Below are positions 25,146 to 35,479 of a stretch of 64,000 nucleotides of DNA, piece by piece. The notes under the pieces are model-generated. The model did no database searches. It saw nothing but the letters and a program-made list of their open reading frames with translations, and had not been told where the DNA came from. The translations under genes were made by a program, and so were the position numbers. Each line of letters begins with the position of its first letter. The first letter of the stretch is position 1. Location of the stretch: assembly GCF_014529625.1 (NCBI RefSeq), contig NZ_CP076039.1:3348001-3412000 (forward strand). Direction: 5' to 3'. This DNA comes from Candidatus Pelagisphaera phototrophica. GTDB taxonomy: Bacteria > Verrucomicrobiota > Verrucomicrobiia > Opitutales > Opitutaceae.

Positions 25146-27926
25146 ATGGCTGAAAACTATAAAGATACGCTCAAATTGCCACAGACTTCCTTCCCTATGC
25201 GGGCGAATCTTGGCAAGCGTGAACCTGACCGAGTACGCCACTGGGAAAAAGTCAATTTGTACGGTAAAATCCAGCAGAAGAACCAAGATGGAGAGCTTTT
25301 TCTGCTCCATGACGGCCCCCCTTTTACTAATGGGGACCTTCACCTTGGCCACGCCCTGAATAAGACGCTCAAAGAAATCGTTCTTCGCTACAAAGCAGCC
25401 AAAGGATTCCGGACACCGTATATCCCCGGGTGGGACTGTCATGGTCTACCCATCGAGCATAAGGTCTCCAAGGAGATCCAAGCAGCTGGCGAAAAGATAA
25501 CCACAGCTCAACTGAGGGAAAAGTGCGACGCCTTTTCGGAGCATTGGATTTCCGTCCAGCGCAGACAATTTAAACGACTGGGCGTTTTGGGCGACTGGGA
25601 CCATGAATATAAAACCAAGAACCCCGCCTACGAAGCAGAGATCCTGCGAACACTGGCTTCGTTCGTAGACCAGGAGCTGGTCTATCGCAGCAAAAAGCCG
25701 GTCTACTGGTCTATTCCTTTCGAAACCGCCTTGGCCGAAGCGGAGATTGAGTACAAGGACCACACGAGCCCGTGCATTTGGGCCGCTTTCGACATTCCAG
25801 AAAAAGAGAAATTCGCTATCGAGAAACCTCTATCAATTGTCATTTGGACCACTACACCGTGGACAATTCCCGCGAATCTGGCGATCGCGGTGCATCCAAG
25901 ACTTGAGTACGCGTTTGTCGAGGCAGGCGAACGCGTATTCATCGTTGCAAAAGAACTGGCTGAAACCTTCGCCGAAGACTGCGGCCTGGAAAATTGGCAA
26001 ATCGTACAAACGGCCTCGGGCGAAAGCCTTGAAGGCATCGAGTCACGTCACCCCTTTATTGACCGACCGAGCCCAATCGTTCTGGCGGACTACGTTACCA
26101 CCGAATCGGGTACGGGTTGTGTTCACACGGCTCCCGGACACGGGATTGACGATTATCTGACTGGGCTCAAGTACGAACTGGATATCTACTGCCCCGTAAA
26201 TGACAAAGGCGAATACGACGACGATGGCCAAATTCCTGATTTTCTCGTTGGGGAATCCGTTCTGGAGTCAGATGGTTGGGTCCCTGCAAACGGGAAAGTT
26301 CTGAAAGCGCTGGCTGAGGCCGGCTCGCTTGTTAAGAAGCAGAAAATCACCCATAGCTACCCCCATTGCTGGCGCTCCAAAACACCGGTCATCTTTAGAG
26401 CGGTTGACCAATGGTTTGTCGCTTTGGACAAAGACGGACAACGCGAAAAAACTTTAGACGCGATCGAATCCGTAAGATGGATACCTGACTGGGGCAAAAA
26501 CAGAATTCGCGGCGCTGTTGAATCACGACCCGACTGGTGTATCAGTCGCCAGAGATCTTGGGGGGTTCCAATCCCTGCGTTTTACGACGAAGAGGGCACT
26601 GGTCACTTGGACCCAAGCGTCATAAGGGCGATCGCTGGCAAGGTTGAAACCGACGGAACCAATCTTTGGTATACAAAAACCGCTGATGAGATTCTCGAGG
26701 GTGTCGAGCTACCCGTTTCTTGGCAGGGTAAAAAACTTACCTCCGGTAGCGATACGCTTGATGTTTGGATCGATTCCGGCTCGAGCCACTTTGCCGTACT
26801 CAAAAACGACGAGAACTTGGCCTGGCCTTGCGATCTTTATCTAGAGGGAAGCGACCAACATCGTGGCTGGTTCCAATCCTCCCTCTGGACCGGAGTAATC
26901 CGCGAAGGAGTTGCTCCCTACAAGAGCATCCTCACTCATGGCTTTATCGTGAACCAGGATGGAACCAAGCTTTCAAAAAGCGAAGGGTCCATGACTTTGG
27001 AGTACTACATGGACAAATTCGGCTCCGATATTGTTCGGTTGTGGATAGCCTCTACCGACTTTCGGAACGACGTTCCGATGGGCGAAGAAATCTTAAAGAC
27101 GATCGGAGAGGCCTACCGGCTTCTCAGAAACACTTACCGGTTCCAGATATCAAATCTCTTCGATTTCAAAATCGAGCAACACGGGATGCCCGTTCAGGAA
27201 CTCCACGAACTCGATCGCTGGGCATTGGACAAAACTGCTGTTTTGACCGAAGCCTGCGAACAGGCCTATGAGCGATACGAGTTCCATCGCGTCTACCAGC
27301 TTTGCAATCAATTTTGCTCAGTGACGCTGTCTGCACTGTATCATGACATTCTTAAAGACCGCCTCTATACACTAGCAGAGGAACATACTCTCAGGCGCTC
27401 CTCCCAAACGGCGATCTACCATATCTTTCGTACGCTCGCTCGGATTCTCGGGCCAATTCTCCCTTTCACTTCCGATGAGGCCTGGAGCTATTTCGTTTCC
27501 GATCATGATTTTGTTAATGAACCGCTGGCCCTTCAAGGATGGCCCACCGAATCTGCCAAATGGCGGGATTCGGAACTTGAAAGCGAATTCACCACCCTCC
27601 TTGACTTCCGAAATTCCGTTAATGAAAAGCTGGAAGAACTCCGCAAGGAAGGTGCCATCGGCCGGTCGCTAGACGCGTTTATCGAACTATCTGGTCAAGA
27701 ATCCGATCCTACGTTCTCACTACTTAACAAGTACCAGAACTTTCTCGAAGAACTTTTCATCGTTTCGCAAGTAACACTCATCACGAGTGGCGATGGCGGA
27801 ATGAAAATCAAAGTAACCAAGGCTGATGGCGGTCGTTGTCCGCGTTGCTGGAGATGGTTTCCGGACCTTCAAAAAGGCGTCGATAACGATCAACTTTGTC
27901 CCAGATGTGCCGAAGCCATTCTTTAA
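25146..27926 (+). CDS. ileS: isoleucine-tRNA ligase
   Basis: A 926-residue class I synthetase. The HIGH motif reads HLGH (66-69, in GPPFTNGDLHLGHALN), the KMSKS loop reads KLSKS (near residue 607), and the CP1 editing domain has TTTPWTIPANLAIAVHP and GTGCVHTAPGHG. A C-terminal zinc site CPRCWRW...CPRC ends the protein, marking the classic bacterial IleS1 type. Its tail is 12 bp from the DksA-like gene, which is followed by lspA, so the three are probably one operon, linking translation, a regulator and lipoprotein processing. Confidence 0.97.
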   Translation: MAENYKDTLKLPQTSFPMRANLGKREPDRVRHWEKVNLYGKIQQKNQDGELFLLHDGPPFTNGDLHLGHALNKTLKEIVLRYKAAKGFRTPYIPGWDCHGLPIEHKVSKEIQAAGEKITTAQLREKCDAFSEHWISVQRRQFKRLGVLGDWDHEYKTKNPAYEAEILRTLASFVDQELVYRSKKPVYWSIPFETALAEAEIEYKDHTSPCIWAAFDIPEKEKFAIEKPLSIVIWTTTPWTIPANLAIAVHPRLEYAFVEAGERVFIVAKELAETFAEDCGLENWQIVQTASGESLEGIESRHPFIDRPSPIVLADYVTTESGTGCVHTAPGHGIDDYLTGLKYELDIYCPVNDKGEYDDDGQIPDFLVGESVLESDGWVPANGKVLKALAEAGSLVKKQKITHSYPHCWRSKTPVIFRAVDQWFVALDKDGQREKTLDAIESVRWIPDWGKNRIRGAVESRPDWCISRQRSWGVPIPAFYDEEGTGHLDPSVIRAIAGKVETDGTNLWYTKTADEILEGVELPVSWQGKKLTSGSDTLDVWIDSGSSHFAVLKNDENLAWPCDLYLEGSDQHRGWFQSSLWTGVIREGVAPYKSILTHGFIVNQDGTKLSKSEGSMTLEYYMDKFGSDIVRLWIASTDFRNDVPMGEEILKTIGEAYRLLRNTYRFQISNLFDFKIEQHGMPVQELHELDRWALDKTAVLTEACEQAYERYEFHRVYQLCNQFCSVTLSALYHDILKDRLYTLAEEHTLRRSSQTAIYHIFRTLARILGPILPFTSDEAWSYFVSDHDFVNEPLALQGWPTESAKWRDSELESEFTTLLDFRNSVNEKLEELRKEGAIGRSLDAFIELSGQESDPTFSLLNKYQNFLEELFIVSQVTLITSGDGGMKIKVTKADGGRCPRCWRWFPDLQKGVDNDQLCPRCAEAIL

Positions 27927-27938
27927 CCGTCTCAAATA

Positions 27939-28808
27939 ATGCCCTCTAAAAAAGTCGTAGCCAAAAAAGCCATCAAGAGCACTACCAAGAAAGTAGCTAA
28001 AAAGGTAGCCGCCAAAAAAGCGGCCTCGTCCCAAAAGGCGCCCCCACCAAAGAAGACGTCCTCCACAGCAAAAGCGTCCTCTCCGAAAAAGACGTCCGCT
28101 TCAAAAACGGCCCCTGCTAAGAAAGCTCCCGCCAGTGCAGGGTTCTCCCTCGAGGACGCACTTTCAATCGCCAATTCGCGCAAAGTCGACGATGACGCAG
28201 TCGCTAACAAGAAAGCGGCCAAGGAGCGGGCTCAGAGGGAAGTAGAAGAAGCGGAACAAAAAGCGGAAGCCCGCGTTCTCGGAGCAGCATCGCTTTCAGA
28301 TATTCTCGGATTTGATCCAATGAGTTCCACGGAGCCCCCCATCGAGTCTCGGAAAGTACCAAAAAAGCACCAGGCATTCCATGACCTTCTTATCGAACTG
28401 CGAGACCACGTGAAAAGCGGTCTAAGCATGCACACGGAAGAGACGCTAAAGCGGTCCAGCAAAGATGACGCTGGCGATCTTTCTGGATACAGCCAGCACA
28501 TGGCCGACGCCGGTACGGATACCTTTGACCGCGACTTCGCACTGAGCATGGTATCGAGTGAGCAGGACGCATTGACCGAAATTGAAGCAGCTATCGAACG
28601 CATTTTCAGCGGAAAATACGGTATTTGTGAAATGACTGGTCAGCCCATCAACAATGAACGTCTGATGGCCGTTCCCTTCACGCGTTACTCAGTCGAAACA
28701 CAAAAGCAGCTCGAAAAGAATCAAACACGCTCCGTTCAACGAGGCGGCGTTTTCGCAGAAGCCTCATCCGAAGACGCGATAAACTTCTCTGACGGGGATT
28801 CTGAGTAG
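27939..28808 (+). CDS. DksA/TraR-like protein with histone-H1-like tail
   Basis: A 289-residue two-part protein. Residues 1-70 are a Lys/Ala/Ser/Pro-rich tail (KKVAKKVAAKKAASSQ-type repeats) like eukaryotic H1 tails, expected to bind nucleic acid. Residues about 145-275 match DksA-type proteins: a coiled coil followed by GYSQHMADAGTDTFDRDFAL and KYGICEMTGQPINNERLMAVPFTRY. Of the four zinc cysteines only Cys230 remains; the others read Thr, Ser and Thr. Chlamydial DksA, as I recall it, also lacks these cysteines and sits by lspA, so this may be a lineage form. It probably acts on RNA polymerase or nucleoid structure. Confidence 0.8.
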   Translation: MPSKKVVAKKAIKSTTKKVAKKVAAKKAASSQKAPPPKKTSSTAKASSPKKTSASKTAPAKKAPASAGFSLEDALSIANSRKVDDDAVANKKAAKERAQREVEEAEQKAEARVLGAASLSDILGFDPMSSTEPPIESRKVPKKHQAFHDLLIELRDHVKSGLSMHTEETLKRSSKDDAGDLSGYSQHMADAGTDTFDRDFALSMVSSEQDALTEIEAAIERIFSGKYGICEMTGQPINNERLMAVPFTRYSVETQKQLEKNQTRSVQRGGVFAEASSEDAINFSDGDSE

Positions 28809-28822
28809 TCTCCAGATTTTAG

Positions 28823-29329
28823 ATGCAAGGTATCGCAGCGTACAAGCGACTCCATAGTTTGGCGCTAGTGGTTATCGTTTTAGACCAGGTCACAAAAGTT
28901 CTTATTGAGAAGACTTTACCCTACGGCAGCTTCTATCCGCCTCACTGTATCGAAGTGATCCCAGGGTTCTTCCATCTAGTCCATGTGGGAAACACCGGCG
29001 CCGCCTGGAGCCTTTTTAGCGGTTATCCGAAAGTTCTCGCATTTATCGGTCTACTTGCTCTCGTTCTGGTTTATGTCGGTCGCAATTCACTACAACTCAT
29101 ACTGCCACAGTCTCAATGGGCCTTCGGCTTGATCATAGGCGGAATTATCGGAAATCTCATAGACCGATTTCGTTTAGGGCACGTAACTGACTTCCTGGAC
29201 TTCCATATTAAGGACTGGTACTGGCCCAGCTTCAATGTCGCCGATTCTGCCATAACCATTGGTGTCGGCCTCTACATCCTGTTTTCCTTTCTCCAGCCAA
29301 AAGACGAGCCTTCCAAAGAAGTACCGTAA
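28823..29329 (+). CDS. lspA: lipoprotein signal peptidase
   Basis: Signal peptidase II, an inner-membrane aspartic protease that cleaves prolipoproteins before the lipidated cysteine. The 168-residue protein has four hydrophobic helices and the two catalytic aspartates in GNLIDRFRLG (Asp114) and FNVADSAITIG (Asp141). The NTGAAWSLFSG motif is also present. It is 14 bp after the DksA-like gene. Its substrates in this window include the LptE-like lipoprotein at 8924. Confidence 0.96.
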   Translation: MQGIAAYKRLHSLALVVIVLDQVTKVLIEKTLPYGSFYPPHCIEVIPGFFHLVHVGNTGAAWSLFSGYPKVLAFIGLLALVLVYVGRNSLQLILPQSQWAFGLIIGGIIGNLIDRFRLGHVTDFLDFHIKDWYWPSFNVADSAITIGVGLYILFSFLQPKDEPSKEVP

Positions 29330-29407
29330 CTGCCGACTCAGGAGACTTTATTTTGATCGAATAACAGAATCGGACACCGACTTGGCCAGGACGGCAAGAT
29401 TTAGCCC

Positions 29408-30280
29408 CTATTCTACATTAGCTACTTGTTCACGAATCCGCTCGAGTTCGTTCTTCAAAGACAATGCGGATTTGGAAACATCTATGGAACTCGACTTGCC
29501 TCCGATCGTGTTTATCTCCCGGGCAATTTCCTGAATAAGAAATTCTATGGATCGCCCCACCGGCTCGTCTTTATCAAGCAAGTCAGAGAACTGGCCCAAA
29601 TGGCTGTATAGCCGCGTAATTTCTTCGGAAACGTCACACCGATCTGCAAACAAGGCAATTTCCCTAAGAACCCGCTCATCCTCAACATCGATCTTCAGTC
29701 CAGCCTGTTCCAAACGGCCCAACAGATTTTCGCGATGCTTCTTGACCATCTCCGGTGCCAATCTTCCAACCTCATTCAGTGTATTCTTCATCACGATACA
29801 CCGGTTTCCTAAGTCCTCACGCAGCACTGTTCCCTCATTTTCACGCATCGACACCAATTCTTCCAAGGCGGCGTCCGCGCATTTCATCAATAGCCGCTCC
29901 ACGACTTCCACCGGCAAGGCAATCGCCTCTGACTCTAGCAGCCTAGCTAGATCGACGACGACCTGAGGAGTTATTTCTATCGAACCACCATGGCGTTCAG
30001 TGATTCTCTTCAATCGCGCAATTCCTGCGTCGATTTGATCGTCGGACGGTAGCCCTGCCGACTCATTTCGCTCGTCCTTAATCTCGATTGAAAACTGTAT
30101 CCTTCCCCTTCCGATCCGGTTCCTCGCTTTTTCGACAACTTGTCTTTCCAGTCGCTGAAACTCTTTTGGAAGAATGCACATGATATCCAGACTTTTCCGG
30201 TTAACTGAAGATATCTGTACCGAGACAGTCACGCCCTCCTCAATTAGTTCCGACCTGCCAAACCCAGTCATGCTCTTCAT
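29408..30280 (-). CDS. YicC-family protein (putative endoribonuclease)
   Basis: A 290-residue YicC/YloC-family protein. It opens with the signature [11 protein letters not shown] and has the internal [16 protein letters not shown] and the C-terminal [22 protein letters not shown] followed by [15 protein letters not shown] (metal-site Glu and His-type residues at the end of the fold). Members are described as RNA endonucleases affecting small-RNA turnover. Its ATG overlaps the end of trpB by four bases (30277-30280), so it is translated with trpB, an unusual partner. Confidence 0.9.
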   Translation of the reverse strand: MKSMTGFGRSELIEEGVTVSVQISSVNRKSLDIMCILPKEFQRLERQVVEKARNRIGRGRIQFSIEIKDERNESAGLPSDDQIDAGIARLKRITERHGGSIEITPQVVVDLARLLESEAIALPVEVVERLLMKCADAALEELVSMRENEGTVLREDLGNRCIVMKNTLNEVGRLAPEMVKKHRENLLGRLEQAGLKIDVEDERVLREIALFADRCDVSEEITRLYSHLGQFSDLLDKDEPVGRSIEFLIQEIAREINTIGGKSSSIDVSKSALSLKNELERIREQVANVE

Positions 30281-31515
30281 ACGGTTTGTCCCAAGAATTT
30301 TGCTACCTGGTTAACATCTTTGTCTCCGCGTCCACTCAGGTTCATAACGATAACCTTGTCCTTGGACAGTTGCGGCGCTCGTTTGAGCGTATAGGCTAGA
30401 GCATGAGTCGATTCAAGAGCCGGTATAATTCCTTCCGTGCGGCAAAGCATCTGGAAAGCGGATAGCACTTCGTCATCCGTTGCATAAGCATATTCAATAC
30501 GACCAATATCTCGATAGTAGGCGTGCTCTGGCCCGATGGCGGCATAGTCAAGTCCTGCTGAGATCGAATGGGTCAGCTCTATTTGACCGTCAGTGTTTTG
30601 TAGAATGTAGGTCTTGCACCCCTGCAAGACTCCCAAGCGACCTCCTTCAAAGCGAGCAGCGTGTTCACCGAGCTTAATTCCTCTTCCTCCCGCCTCTACG
30701 CCAACAAGACTAATATCGGGCTCATCCAAAAACTCATAAAAAAGCCCGATAGCATTGGATCCCCCGCCAACACAAGCAATCATCTCGTCTGGAAGCCGTC
30801 CTTCTTTCTCCAAAATTTGCTCCCTAGTCTCCCGTCCGATTACACGGTGAAAATCGCGAACCATCATGGGATAAGGATGTGCCCCTAATGCCGACCCAAG
30901 AATGTAGTGAGTGTCGCGAACATTGGTCACCCAATCGCGCATTGCCTCGTTAACCGCGTCTTTCAGGGTTCTCTGTCCTGAATCAACCCCTCTGACTTCC
31001 GCTCCGCACAACTCCATTCGGAAAACATTGAGCTTCTGCCGCTCCATATCCACCGCACCCATGTAGACGACACACTCTAATCCCATCTTGGCACAGACAG
31101 CAGCTGTGGCGACCCCATGCTGACCCGCACCGGTTTCCGCGATAATACGACGTTTTCCCATACGCTTTGCCAGCAATGCCTGGCCAATCGCGTTGTTGAT
31201 TTTATGGGCGCCTGTATGCAAAAGATCTTCCCGTTTGAAATAGATTTTTGCCCCACCAAGCTTTTCCGTCAGCCGTTCGGCAAAATACAGTCCCGTTGGA
31301 CGTCCGGCAAACTCCTTCAACTGGTAAGCCAACTCCCCCTGAAAGGCCGGGTCAACCTTAGCTCGATCATACTCTTCGCCGAGCTTTTTCAAGGCAGTCA
31401 TCAGGGTCTCCGGCACATAGCAACCGCCGAAGTCTCCGAAGCGCCCTTTGCTATTCGGCAGCGATTCCTTGTCGATCATTTCAGTAGTGATACCGCTCAT
31501 ATGGTTCAGAATCAT
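30277..31515 (-). CDS. trpB: tryptophan synthase beta chain
   Basis: Joins indole and serine to give tryptophan. The 412-residue PLP enzyme has [12 protein letters not shown] (PLP Lys105), [12 protein letters not shown], the [10 protein letters not shown] phosphate cup and the C-terminal [12 protein letters not shown]. The N-terminus [15 protein letters not shown] is the usual TrpB start region; ATGs at 31515, 31500 and 31479 are all possible and no clear Shine-Dalgarno sequence decides. trpA is not adjacent. The four-base overlap with yicC indicates one transcript. Confidence 0.96.
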   Translation of the reverse strand: MILNHMSGITTEMIDKESLPNSKGRFGDFGGCYVPETLMTALKKLGEEYDRAKVDPAFQGELAYQLKEFAGRPTGLYFAERLTEKLGGAKIYFKREDLLHTGAHKINNAIGQALLAKRMGKRRIIAETGAGQHGVATAAVCAKMGLECVVYMGAVDMERQKLNVFRMELCGAEVRGVDSGQRTLKDAVNEAMRDWVTNVRDTHYILGSALGAHPYPMMVRDFHRVIGRETREQILEKEGRLPDEMIACVGGGSNAIGLFYEFLDEPDISLVGVEAGGRGIKLGEHAARFEGGRLGVLQGCKTYILQNTDGQIELTHSISAGLDYAAIGPEHAYYRDIGRIEYAYATDDEVLSAFQMLCRTEGIIPALESTHALAYTLKRAPQLSKDKVIVMNLSGRGDKDVNQVAKFLGQTV

Positions 31516-31593
31516 TCAGCACGCGATCGGTGGAAGCAATCGAAAAGCCGTGGGCAAAAGACTCCTATGGGTAAACGAACAAAAAAAGCACAA

Positions 31594-32100
31594 CTATCCT
31601 TCTGTAATCCGGTTCTTCAAATAGCTTATCACATCCTGAAACTTCGTCTCATTGCCACCATCGGTTTCCACCAAATTTTCGTGCGCCTCAAGGCACAGTC
31701 GGGTGCTATCCAACTCGTCAAGTCGCCCGGCATCCAATGATTCTGTCACAGCCGAGGCATCGATCGCCTGATCGCCCAGATCCAACGTTGCGATGCGGTG
31801 AAGTCCTAAACCGCGGACAAGCGTCGTATTACGCTCACTCAGACGCGAGAGAACCAGAGATCCTTTGGGCTCAAGTTTACGCAATTCTAGAGCACATCCC
31901 GCCAGCACACCTAAAACCGTGCTGTCCATGCCCGTGCAACAAGAGAAATCGAAAACGTAGCTGCGACTTCCCGTTTTCGTCGCATCTTTCAGGAAGTCCT
32001 GAAGAGGCATCACGTTCTGAAACGAAGCCCTGCCGACAATCTTTACGGCAACAGGGGTCGAATTCGGATCGACTAAAAAAACCGGTTTTTCTTCGGCCAT
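31594..32100 (-). CDS. STAS-domain protein (anti-sigma-factor-antagonist type)
   Basis: A 168-residue single-domain STAS protein with alternating strand-helix pattern. The SCCTGMDSTVLGVLAGCALELRK stretch carries the conserved Asp-Ser-Thr at Ser60, the site phosphorylated by partner kinases in SpoIIAA-type proteins. About 50 residues after the fold are charged. No anti-sigma kinase is adjacent, so it might act in another signalling pathway. A decayed paralogue is on the far side of acnB (35480-35666). It lies 78 bp upstream of trpB on the same strand. Confidence 0.85.
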   Translation of the reverse strand: MAEEKPVFLVDPNSTPVAVKIVGRASFQNVMPLQDFLKDATKTGSRSYVFDFSCCTGMDSTVLGVLAGCALELRKLEPKGSLVLSRLSERNTTLVRGLGLHRIATLDLGDQAIDASAVTESLDAGRLDELDSTRLCLEAHENLVETDGGNETKFQDVISYLKNRITEG

Positions 32101-32575
32101 AACAAGCTTTCGGCAATTCAGGACATCAAAGCACGACTAACTCCTCTAATTTGGCGTCTTCAGAATCCGCCTCAAGACAAATGGTAAACTACCAAGGCAG
32201 CCAGCTTATTCAACCGAGTCCGATATATCATTGAGAATATTCCGAAAGCTTTAGCTCGTCATGAATAACCCACTACCACTTACACCTTTAAAGAATCAGC
32301 TTATTTCTCATTAACTACTGTTCATTATATATTTGCAAAAAGCGAACTCAAGTAACGAGGTCTCAATCAGGAGAGGATTCTATCAATCGCGGCCCTACAA
32401 ATCAGAATCCATGTTCGCAATCATTACATACGCCTAATTTACATGGACTTAACAAAATTCAATTAACTCTTCTGGGGTTTGGCTAAAACCGATCGATTCA
32501 CCAAACATTAAGGCGAGGATATCTGCAAATTCTTCTTGAAACCACCCCACATCAGACGACATTTCTGAGAAAGCC
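32101..32575. other. leader region upstream of acnB, no gene seen
   Basis: AT-rich region of 475 bp. I see no open frame and no convincing -35/-10 pair; weak TATATA-like stretches occur near 32327-32334. Probably holds promoters for acnB and the divergent STAS gene. Confidence 0.4.
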
Positions 32576-35344
32576 ATGAGTTTCTATTCCCAATACTTAA
32601 AAGAGATCGACAAACGAAAAGATCAAGGGTTGAACCCAAAGCCAATCGACAGCAGCGATTTGTTGTCCGAAATCATTGCACAAATCAAAGATCTTGAGAG
32701 CGAGCACAGAAAAAGCTCCCTCAACCTTTTCATCTACAACACCTTGCCGGGCACCACTAGTGCAGCCGGGGTAAAGGCGATATTTCTTAAGGAGATAATC
32801 CTCGGCGAATCCACAGTCGAAGAAATCTCATCGACCTACGCCTTCGAGCTTCTCTCCCACATGAAGGGCGGTCCTTCAGTGGAAGTTCTTCTCGACCTCG
32901 CCCTCTCCGACGATGCTTCAATCGCTTCGGATGCCGCTGAAGTTCTCAAAACTCAAGTTTTTCTCTATGAAGCGGACACCGACCGTCTCGAAACGGCTTT
33001 CAAAAGCGGTAGTGCAATCGCCAAAGACATCCTCGAAAGTTACGCGAAGGCGGAATTCTTCACCAATCTCCCAGATGTAGATAAGAATATCAACGTCGTC
33101 ACTTACATTGCTGGCGAGGGCGATATATCCACTGACCTGTTATCTCCAGGCAACCAAGCCCACTCTCGCTCCGATCGTGAGCTTCACGGTAAATGCCTGA
33201 TTTCCGAATCGGCTCAAGCTGAAATAAAAGCTCTCCAGGAACAGCATTCGGGCAAACGAGTTATGCTCATCGCCGAAAAAGGAACTATGGGCGTCGGCTC
33301 TTCCAGAATGTCCGGCGTCAACAACGTCGCTCTTTGGACGGGCAAACAAGCAAGCCCCTACGTTCCCTTCGTCAACATTGCTCCTATCGTTGCAGGTACG
33401 AACGGGATCTCGCCGATTTTCCTGACAACCGTCGATGTCACAGGCGGTATCGGCATTGACCTCAAGAACTGGGTCAAGAAGACCGATGAGAATGGCGAGA
33501 CAGTCCTCGACGACAAAGATGAACCTGTACTTGAGAAGGCCTACTCTGTTGAGACCGGCACTGTTCTAACCATCAACCTCAAGGAGAAGAAGCTCTACAA
33601 CGGCGAAAAGGAGCTCATCGACATTTCCGAGTCGCTCACCCCGCAAAAGCTGGAGTTCATTAAAGCGGGGGGATCTTACGCTATCGTATTCGGTAAAAAA
33701 CTACAAAATTTCGCAGCTCAAACGCTCGGCATAGAGTGCGAGCAAGTATTCGCCGCCTCAAAGGAAATCTCTCACGAAGGCCAAGGCCTCACCGCGGTTG
33801 AAAAGATCTTCAACAGAAACGCGGTAGGCATAACCGAGGGAAAGACTTTGCACGCTGGTTCTGACGTCCGTGTTAATGTCAACATCGTCGGCTCTCAAGA
33901 CACCACCGGATTGATGACTTCCCAAGAGTTGGAAGCCTTGGCTGCAACCGTCATCTCTCCTACCGTCGACGGTGCTTACCAGTCCGGCTGTCACACCGCT
34001 TCTGTTTGGGACAAGAAGGCTCAGGCCAATATTCCGAAGCTTATGAATTTCATGCACGGTTTCGGTCTCATAACTGGCCGCGACCCTAAGGAGGTTTACC
34101 ACCCGATGACCGACGTCATCCACAAGGTATTGAACGATCTCACTGTAGACGATTGGGACATTATTATCGGCGGCGACTCCCACACCCGCATGTCAAAGGG
34201 CGTGGCTTTTGGAGCTGACTCCGGTACAGTTGCCCTCGCACTGGCCACAGGTGAAGCCAACATGCCAATCCCCGAGTCCGTTAAGGTAACATTCAAAGGC
34301 GACCTCAAAGAGCACATGGACTTCCGCGACGTCGTTCACGCTACCCAAGCTCAGATGCTCCAACAATTCGGAGACAACGTCTTCCAGGGCCGCATAATCG
34401 AAGTTCACATCGGCACCCTCCCAGCCGACCAAGCCTTCACCTTCACCGACTGGACAGCAGAGATGAAGGCCAAGGCCTCCATCTGTATTTCTCAAAATGA
34501 GACGCTTATCAAGTCGCTCGAAATAGCGAAAAGTCGTATCCAAATAATGATTAAAAAGGGTATGGATAATCATACCCAAGTCCTCCAAGGTTTGATCGAC
34601 AAGGCTAACAATCGCATCGCTGAGATCCGATCAGGCGAAAAGCCAGCTCTCACTCCTGACTCCGACGCCAAGTACTTCGCTGAATTTGTGGTAGACCTGG
34701 ACCTCATCGTCGAGCCGATGATCGCGGACCCCGACGTAAACAACGAGGACGCATCCAAGCGCTACACGCACGATACGATCAGAGACCTTACCTTCTACAG
34801 TGGAGAAAAGAACGTCGACCTCGGCTTCGTCGGTTCCTGCATGGTTCACAAGGGCGACATGAAGATCGTTGCCAAAATGCTCCGAAACCTCGAGGAGCAA
34901 TACGGCAAGGTCGAATTCCAAGCGCCTCTCGTCGTAACAGCTCCGACCTACAACATCATCGAGGAGCTCAAAGAAGAGGGCGACTGGGAGATTCTCCAAA
35001 AGTATTCAGGTTTTGAGTTCAACGATGATGCTCCCAAGAATACAGCTCGCACCGAATACAAGAACATCCTCTATCTTGAGCGTCCCGGCTGCAACCTCTG
35101 CATGGGCAACCAAGAAAAGGCGGCCAATGGCGACACTGTTCTAGCAACCTCTACTCGCCTCTTCCAGGGCAGAGTTGTTGCCGATTCCGAACGCAAAAAG
35201 GGAGAATCGCTCCTCGCTTCAACGCCGGTAGTCGTCCTCTCCGCAAGCCTCGGCCGCATCCCCACAATAGAGGAATACAAAAAGTCGGTCGAAGGAATCA
35301 GCCTAACGAAATTTGCTCCGCCTCGCGAAGCAATGATCAGCTAG
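32576..35344 (+). CDS. acnB: bifunctional aconitate hydratase 2 / 2-methylisocitrate dehydratase
   Basis: A 922-residue AcnB-type aconitase that interconverts citrate and isocitrate in the TCA cycle. It has an N-terminal HEAT-like domain (about 1-160), a swivel domain, then the [4Fe-4S] domains. The cluster cysteines are in GSCMVHKGD (Cys755) and RPGCNLCMGNQ (Cys839, Cys842), the same pair spacing as in E. coli AcnB. Also visible are GTMGVGSSRMSG, DGAYQSGCHTASVWD and GGDSHTR. It is longer than the E. coli enzyme by roughly 60 residues because of a lysine-rich insertion near residues 300-345 and another near 650-690. It stands alone. Confidence 0.96.
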   Translation: MSFYSQYLKEIDKRKDQGLNPKPIDSSDLLSEIIAQIKDLESEHRKSSLNLFIYNTLPGTTSAAGVKAIFLKEIILGESTVEEISSTYAFELLSHMKGGPSVEVLLDLALSDDASIASDAAEVLKTQVFLYEADTDRLETAFKSGSAIAKDILESYAKAEFFTNLPDVDKNINVVTYIAGEGDISTDLLSPGNQAHSRSDRELHGKCLISESAQAEIKALQEQHSGKRVMLIAEKGTMGVGSSRMSGVNNVALWTGKQASPYVPFVNIAPIVAGTNGISPIFLTTVDVTGGIGIDLKNWVKKTDENGETVLDDKDEPVLEKAYSVETGTVLTINLKEKKLYNGEKELIDISESLTPQKLEFIKAGGSYAIVFGKKLQNFAAQTLGIECEQVFAASKEISHEGQGLTAVEKIFNRNAVGITEGKTLHAGSDVRVNVNIVGSQDTTGLMTSQELEALAATVISPTVDGAYQSGCHTASVWDKKAQANIPKLMNFMHGFGLITGRDPKEVYHPMTDVIHKVLNDLTVDDWDIIIGGDSHTRMSKGVAFGADSGTVALALATGEANMPIPESVKVTFKGDLKEHMDFRDVVHATQAQMLQQFGDNVFQGRIIEVHIGTLPADQAFTFTDWTAEMKAKASICISQNETLIKSLEIAKSRIQIMIKKGMDNHTQVLQGLIDKANNRIAEIRSGEKPALTPDSDAKYFAEFVVDLDLIVEPMIADPDVNNEDASKRYTHDTIRDLTFYSGEKNVDLGFVGSCMVHKGDMKIVAKMLRNLEEQYGKVEFQAPLVVTAPTYNIIEELKEEGDWEILQKYSGFEFNDDAPKNTARTEYKNILYLERPGCNLCMGNQEKAANGDTVLATSTRLFQGRVVADSERKKGESLLASTPVVVLSASLGRIPTIEEYKKSVEGISLTKFAPPREAMIS

Positions 35345-35479
35345 AAAAATTCTTAGAAAGGTGCGTGTTAGCGTGCATTTTTTCTATCTGACGCCAATAT
35401 CGACCAAGCAACGTGATCGATTAATGATTCCGCAAAGCTGATCTGTAGCAATTTCAACTACGAAACTACCTCTTCGACA

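Noticed and set aside
35345-35400. Terminator after acnB
   Set aside because: A T tract is present at 35378-35385, but the preceding GCGTG copies are a direct, not inverted, repeat.
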